This document shows positions 60,282-64,000 of a stretch of 64,000 nucleotides of DNA, piece after piece (position 1 is the first letter of the stretch; each line of letters starts with the position of its first letter). Source of the stretch: Toxoplasma gondii ME49 (Eukaryota; Apicomplexa; Conoidasida; Eucoccidiorida; Sarcocystidae). Under the pieces are notes generated by a model. That model saw nothing but the letters and a program-made list of their open reading frames with translations, was not told the DNA's origin and did no database searches. The stretch spans positions 2,463,874-2,527,873 of the forward strand of contig NC_031478.1 of NCBI RefSeq assembly GCF_000006565.2, written 5' to 3'. A program made the position numbers and the translations under genes.

Positions 60282-63200
60282 ATGGGTGAGTCTGAGGAGC
60301 CCTCGTCTCCAGCTTCAGCCTTTGAGGCAGGTTCTGCGTCTCAAGATGGGGGAATTCCTGCAGTGCATGAGACGCCGGAAGAACCCTCTGCCGCAACGCT
60401 AACTCTCGAAGAGGCAAAACTCCGAAAACGGAAAGAGAAAATGCGAGAGTTCAGAAAATATCTGGTCGATACACACGTTGTCGACGCACTTGCCAAACGT
60501 GAGTCGAAGCTCGCAAACCCATCAGTTCTCATGGAATAGCTGAGCATGGAGTATAGAGAAGTCCCTCTCAATATACACAGTATCCGTGGAATCGCTAGAA
60601 CACACGTATTAACGTCACATTTGTTTTCGATTGTTGTCGGCCCCTCCAAAGAAAACTGCTTCTCCTTCTGAAAACGTCAATATACTCAGCCATGAGTGAT
60701 ACTTACCTCACCATACACCTGAGAGTCTGGAGTGGCCTTCAGCATCGCTAGCAGATTGTTTCACGAAGGGATAAAGATAAGAGGTATCACATGTGACCAA
60801 GTCGCGCTGTGCCAGACGTTTCCCTCTCAACCTATTTTCCCGGCAAGCCACATGGGTGGGTCAGAAAAAACTGATGGCAGTTGCACGTTCGTAGCTCGCG
60901 GTGAATCTGCAGTTTTGGAAATAAATTTAAGGCTTCCTCGTGTATACGCCAGTTGTTGGCGACTATCGGTCACTCGTGTCAGCCTTTACCACCGCGTGAA
61001 GATACTAAATGGCATTTTTGTTTGTCACCTGTTCCCTCTTTGCGAGTACGCCTACGATGCAGTGCTCATTGCATTATGCGAAGCTGAGGAGCGGCCGGCA
61101 CGACCTCAGGAATACTTTATTGACTACTTTGGGGAGTACAGGTAAGAAGGTGAGGCGAAACTCCACTAGATCAAAATAAAGTTCGCATCATCGGATTACT
61201 GGCATCAGCACTGATAAAGCATTCTCCGCCCACCTGCGAATGCAGCACGTACACTTGGTGGCACTCGCATATTGCTTCGTTGTTCGACGTGGACACATCC
61301 TTTATCTGCGATAACGCAACCGAAAACGCGCGCGTATGTTTCCTTTTGATCCGGTCCACACGAGTCAACCCGCTGCGTATCTGTCACTGTAGTCTGTTCC
61401 GCCATATCACTGTGCCGAGTGGTATGTCCATCTATGTCTCAAATCACGGAGGCACACAAGCCTCTGTGCGTGTGTAGAACCAGAGATGAACCTGGTGATT
61501 CTCTCGGTGTCACAGATGACGATACCGTCGACGCCGGCTACGAATTCTCATCTGGTTGTGGTCGTGTGTATGGGAACCACCATGCACCAGAACGAGGATT
61601 GCACGTGGTACTCAGTGATTGTATTCGACACGGCAAATAGTCCATGACAAGGCAGAGTCACGAAGTTGTACAGAGCAGTTACCAAAACGTACGAGACCGC
61701 GAACAGAGATCTGAACCAATCTCAGCCACTTTCCTCACGCCACTGTCTGGGGGTCTGATCTAAAAAGAGTCTGAGGCGACCCTCCGAACCCACGAGACGG
61801 AAAAAAAGAACGGCCACGCGTTTGGAGTGTCAATTTGCCTTCGGTTGGCTAATGTACACGTAGAGATCCTGTGCTGGATGAGATTGAGAAGCTAACGAAG
61901 CTGAAGAACGACCTCACTTCTTCTAACAAGGAGCTGACTGAAAAAGCAGAGGAGCTCCGTAAGCTTGGGAAACGACCGGAAAAACTCAATTTTCTTCAGA
62001 CTGTTGCTGCACTGGCTTACTCAAACTCGAATGCAAAGTCGAAACGCGAACAGCGAAAAACAACACCCTATCATCAAACTTTCTGAACGACTGCCCCGTG
62101 CTCTCTCTCCCACTTTGGTCTCGGGAATCCGGAGTGCGCGTTTTTGCTTGCTTATCTTGTGAACCGATGGACCAAGCCCCAAATTCCGGTAGCATCCGGT
62201 AAACGTCTCCCTGCGACACTCAACAGAAGCGTCCGCGGCTAGACAGGGAGCAAAATTCTTATGTATCGATACAGAGATTGATAAACATGCACAATCCGCC
62301 TTTTTTTCTCGAGGGAGCGTAGAAGAATAGCCAGGATCCTCTGGGACTTCTGTTCTGCTCATTCCAGGCGACGCCATTGTTCTGGTCACGCAACAGCGCA
62401 TGCATCAGAAAATCTGGGCAGCCGTCTCTCGAGACGCAGTAAGTGCAACACAAAGAGTCCTTTGGTTTTCTATCCGGGCCACTTGACTTCGCTGACTCGA
62501 ACGAACGACATCTGCAGAGAAAAGCAACTGGGAAAACGGTTTACATCCCTTCTCGGATTGGTGCAGTGGCGCCGCAGACCAGTGCCCGAGCACACGCCGA
62601 TACAAATCTGGCTGAAAAACACGGTTTCCTGTTTGCTTTCTCTGCAAAAGAACCTGCCCTCGTCGTAGAATCTTCTTACAGAGTCTGTGCACAGGCGTTT
62701 CAGTTGGGTGGTGGTGGACAGCAACCGTAAAGAACTTGGTGGCCTCTACCACGTAGCAGGAGTCGTATTCAGTATCCTCTCCGGAAAAAGACAGTTTCTA
62801 TAAACCTAGGCATCCCACTTCATACTTGGTGTGACGGCGGTTAATTGTCACACAAGCTTGAGAATGTTTGGTTTTTCATGGACTCCGCAAAACTTTTCAT
62901 CATGAGAGTCCGGATCTGTCGTCGCTTTCTCAGGAGTCGATGACCAGCCTCCAGGTGTACCAGAGGCTGTGCGACAAAAAGAAGCCAAAGACCACGTTGA
63001 AAAACCATACATTCAATAAATTGCAGTTTATCCGCTTTCTGGCCGTAAGCACTCCAGAGGTAGGTGGCAGAGAGTGACAAACGGTTTTCTGAGCAGCGAA
63101 AATCGACAAGACTTGCAGTAGAACAGTCACAATTCCCAGTAAGATGCATCCCTGTCGGCTCACTTCGGAAACATTCGTCACGGCTCTCGAGCACCATGTG

Positions 63201-63713
63201 AACCGGCGTATCAAGCCAGTCTCTACACCGAAGAATAACCCTGTATAGGCGAGTCTTTTTGCAGCTCCCTTTTTTGGAGTTCTCCTTGGTCTGTACATGC
63301 GAGTAAACTGGATGCCAAGACGGTGGAGGCAACAACGGTTTCACCTGATCGACCCTCCTTCCCTTCCACCCGGAAGCATGCACATGTGTGAGGACTCGTT
63401 TCTTTTTCTCGAAACTCCACCTGCGAAAGAACGAGGAACTGCGTTTGCCGCTTTCCTTCTGCAGGACTGGCAAAACCGGATTCTAGTGGCGCTGTATCCG
63501 CAAGGGGATAATTCAGAATACGTCACAGGCGCTCCATTCAAAGCAGACCCCGACAACGGTCTGGTGACTTTGGTACGGCAGACGCAAAGACAAAGCACGA
63601 GATCGTTTGCGCTTCTCAGTGCGTCGCGGGGCAGCGCTTCACGGAGTATCGTAGAGTGCTCTTCAGGCACCGAAGGCAGGAAACGCATTAAGCGAGAAAG
63701 GAAAGCACGCTGA
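60282..63713 (+). CDS. MYCBP (AMY-1)-like coiled-coil protein with C-terminal extension
   Basis: Exons in phase are 60282-60498, 61063-61141, 61864-61958, 62368-62438, 62934-63044 and 63465 to either the stop at 63713 (273 aa) or a GTACGG donor at 63573 leading out of the window. Family signature across exons 1-3: KMREFRKYLVDTHVVDALAK, then LLIALCEAEERPARPQEYFI, DYFGEYRDPVLDEIEKL and a coiled coil ending in KELTEKAEELR. Human MYCBP is a 103-aa protein of the same plan (a helical dimerisation core plus coiled coil) that binds A-kinase anchoring proteins and c-Myc; ciliary orthologues exist. Here the core is preceded by about 50 acidic/Ser-rich residues and followed by extra exons (DAIVLVTQQRMHQKIWAAVS; VYQRLCDKKKPKTTLKNHTF; DWQNRILVALYPQGDNSEYV) with no family I recognise. 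If the GTAAGC donor at 61959 is not used, exon 3 reads on to a stop at 62086 and gives a 172-aa protein closer to canonical MYCBP. Confidence 0.8.
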
Positions 63714-64000
63714 GCTAAGGACCTGTGGATACAACCACGCCCGACAGCAGCAATACCGAGAGGAACACAAGAAGACATGGCAAGCATTGGTATTACGCTC
63801 GAACTTCCGTTTTTGACCATCGATATGCAAGGGAAACGATAATGAATATCGGACAGGATCTGAGACGGCACTTCACAAGAGGCGACATTGGCTGTGTGAG
63901 GAGGGGCTGAGAGAGGCTTCGCGTCGTGTCTCTCCATTGAAAAACATGACTCTGGCATTGCTTATCACTGTCTTTGCGACATCATGCAACGCACCGGTTC
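63714..64000. other. 3' flank or continuation of the MYCBP-like gene
   Basis: About 290 bases to the window end. If the last MYCBP-like exon splices at 63572, further exons would lie here or beyond. A plus-strand frame near 63817-63910 is open, but I could not fix its boundaries. Confidence 0.3.

Noticed and set aside
62841..63473. 210-aa minus-strand ORF at the right end
   Set aside because: It is antisense to the MYCBP-like exon 62934-63044 and its flanking introns, which have strong plus-strand splice sites and phase continuity.
63341..63958. 205-aa minus-strand ORF at the right end
   Set aside because: It overlaps the plus-strand exon starting at 63465, which follows a CTTCTGCAG acceptor and continues the MYCBP-like frame. 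The minus-strand product has no motif.

Overview
The window looks like nuclear DNA of a coccidian apicomplexan, most likely Toxoplasma gondii or a very close relative (Hammondia, Neospora). The reasons are GC-rich coding exons with Ser-, Arg- and Glu-rich low-complexity stretches, many GT-AG introns of 200-1,200 bases with pyrimidine-rich acceptors, TGCATGC elements upstream of genes, (TA)n microsatellites, an ApiAP2-type DNA-binding domain and a secretory-type membrane protein. No bacterial operon, tRNA, rRNA, CRISPR array or intact mobile element was seen. Exon boundaries were worked out by hand by requiring a plausible donor and acceptor plus a continuous reading phase.

Layout: (1) 7-3716, minus strand, the 5' part of a gene for a long alpha-helical, probably mitochondrial protein that runs off the left edge. 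(2) A head-to-head spacer with a TGCATGCATGC element, then 5177-19831, plus strand, a 12-exon gene for an Rrp5/PDCD11 ribosome-biogenesis protein (2,865 aa; S1 repeats followed by HAT/TPR repeats), including one GC-AG intron. (3) 19.8-28.8 kb, a lower-GC interval that looks empty by ORF length but holds two spliced small genes: an 80-aa protein with one predicted membrane segment (22398-23005) and a 155-aa five-exon protein (25687-27629). They flank a diverged tandem duplication of about 0.67 kb units. (4) 29941-34704, an ApiAP2 transcription factor whose single AP2 domain is split by an intron. (5) 38835-48417, an intron-rich ESCRT-III (Snf7-domain) protein that resembles CHMP7, in a 16-kb tract full of TA microsatellites. 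(6) 51247-57884, a seven-exon gene for an 897-aa protein with a signal peptide, a C-terminal pair of membrane helices and a Gly/Asp/Glu tail. (7) 60282 to about 63713, a MYCBP (AMY-1)-like gene with extra C-terminal exons.

The genes do not form a pathway. They cover ribosomal RNA processing, transcriptional control, membrane remodelling, a probable secretory-organelle or membrane protein, and a small coiled-coil adaptor. Recurrent themes are genes visible only after splicing in low-GC stretches, and a sharp regional concentration of TA microsatellites. All family names rest on recognised motifs and exon continuity; no database search or transcript evidence was available.
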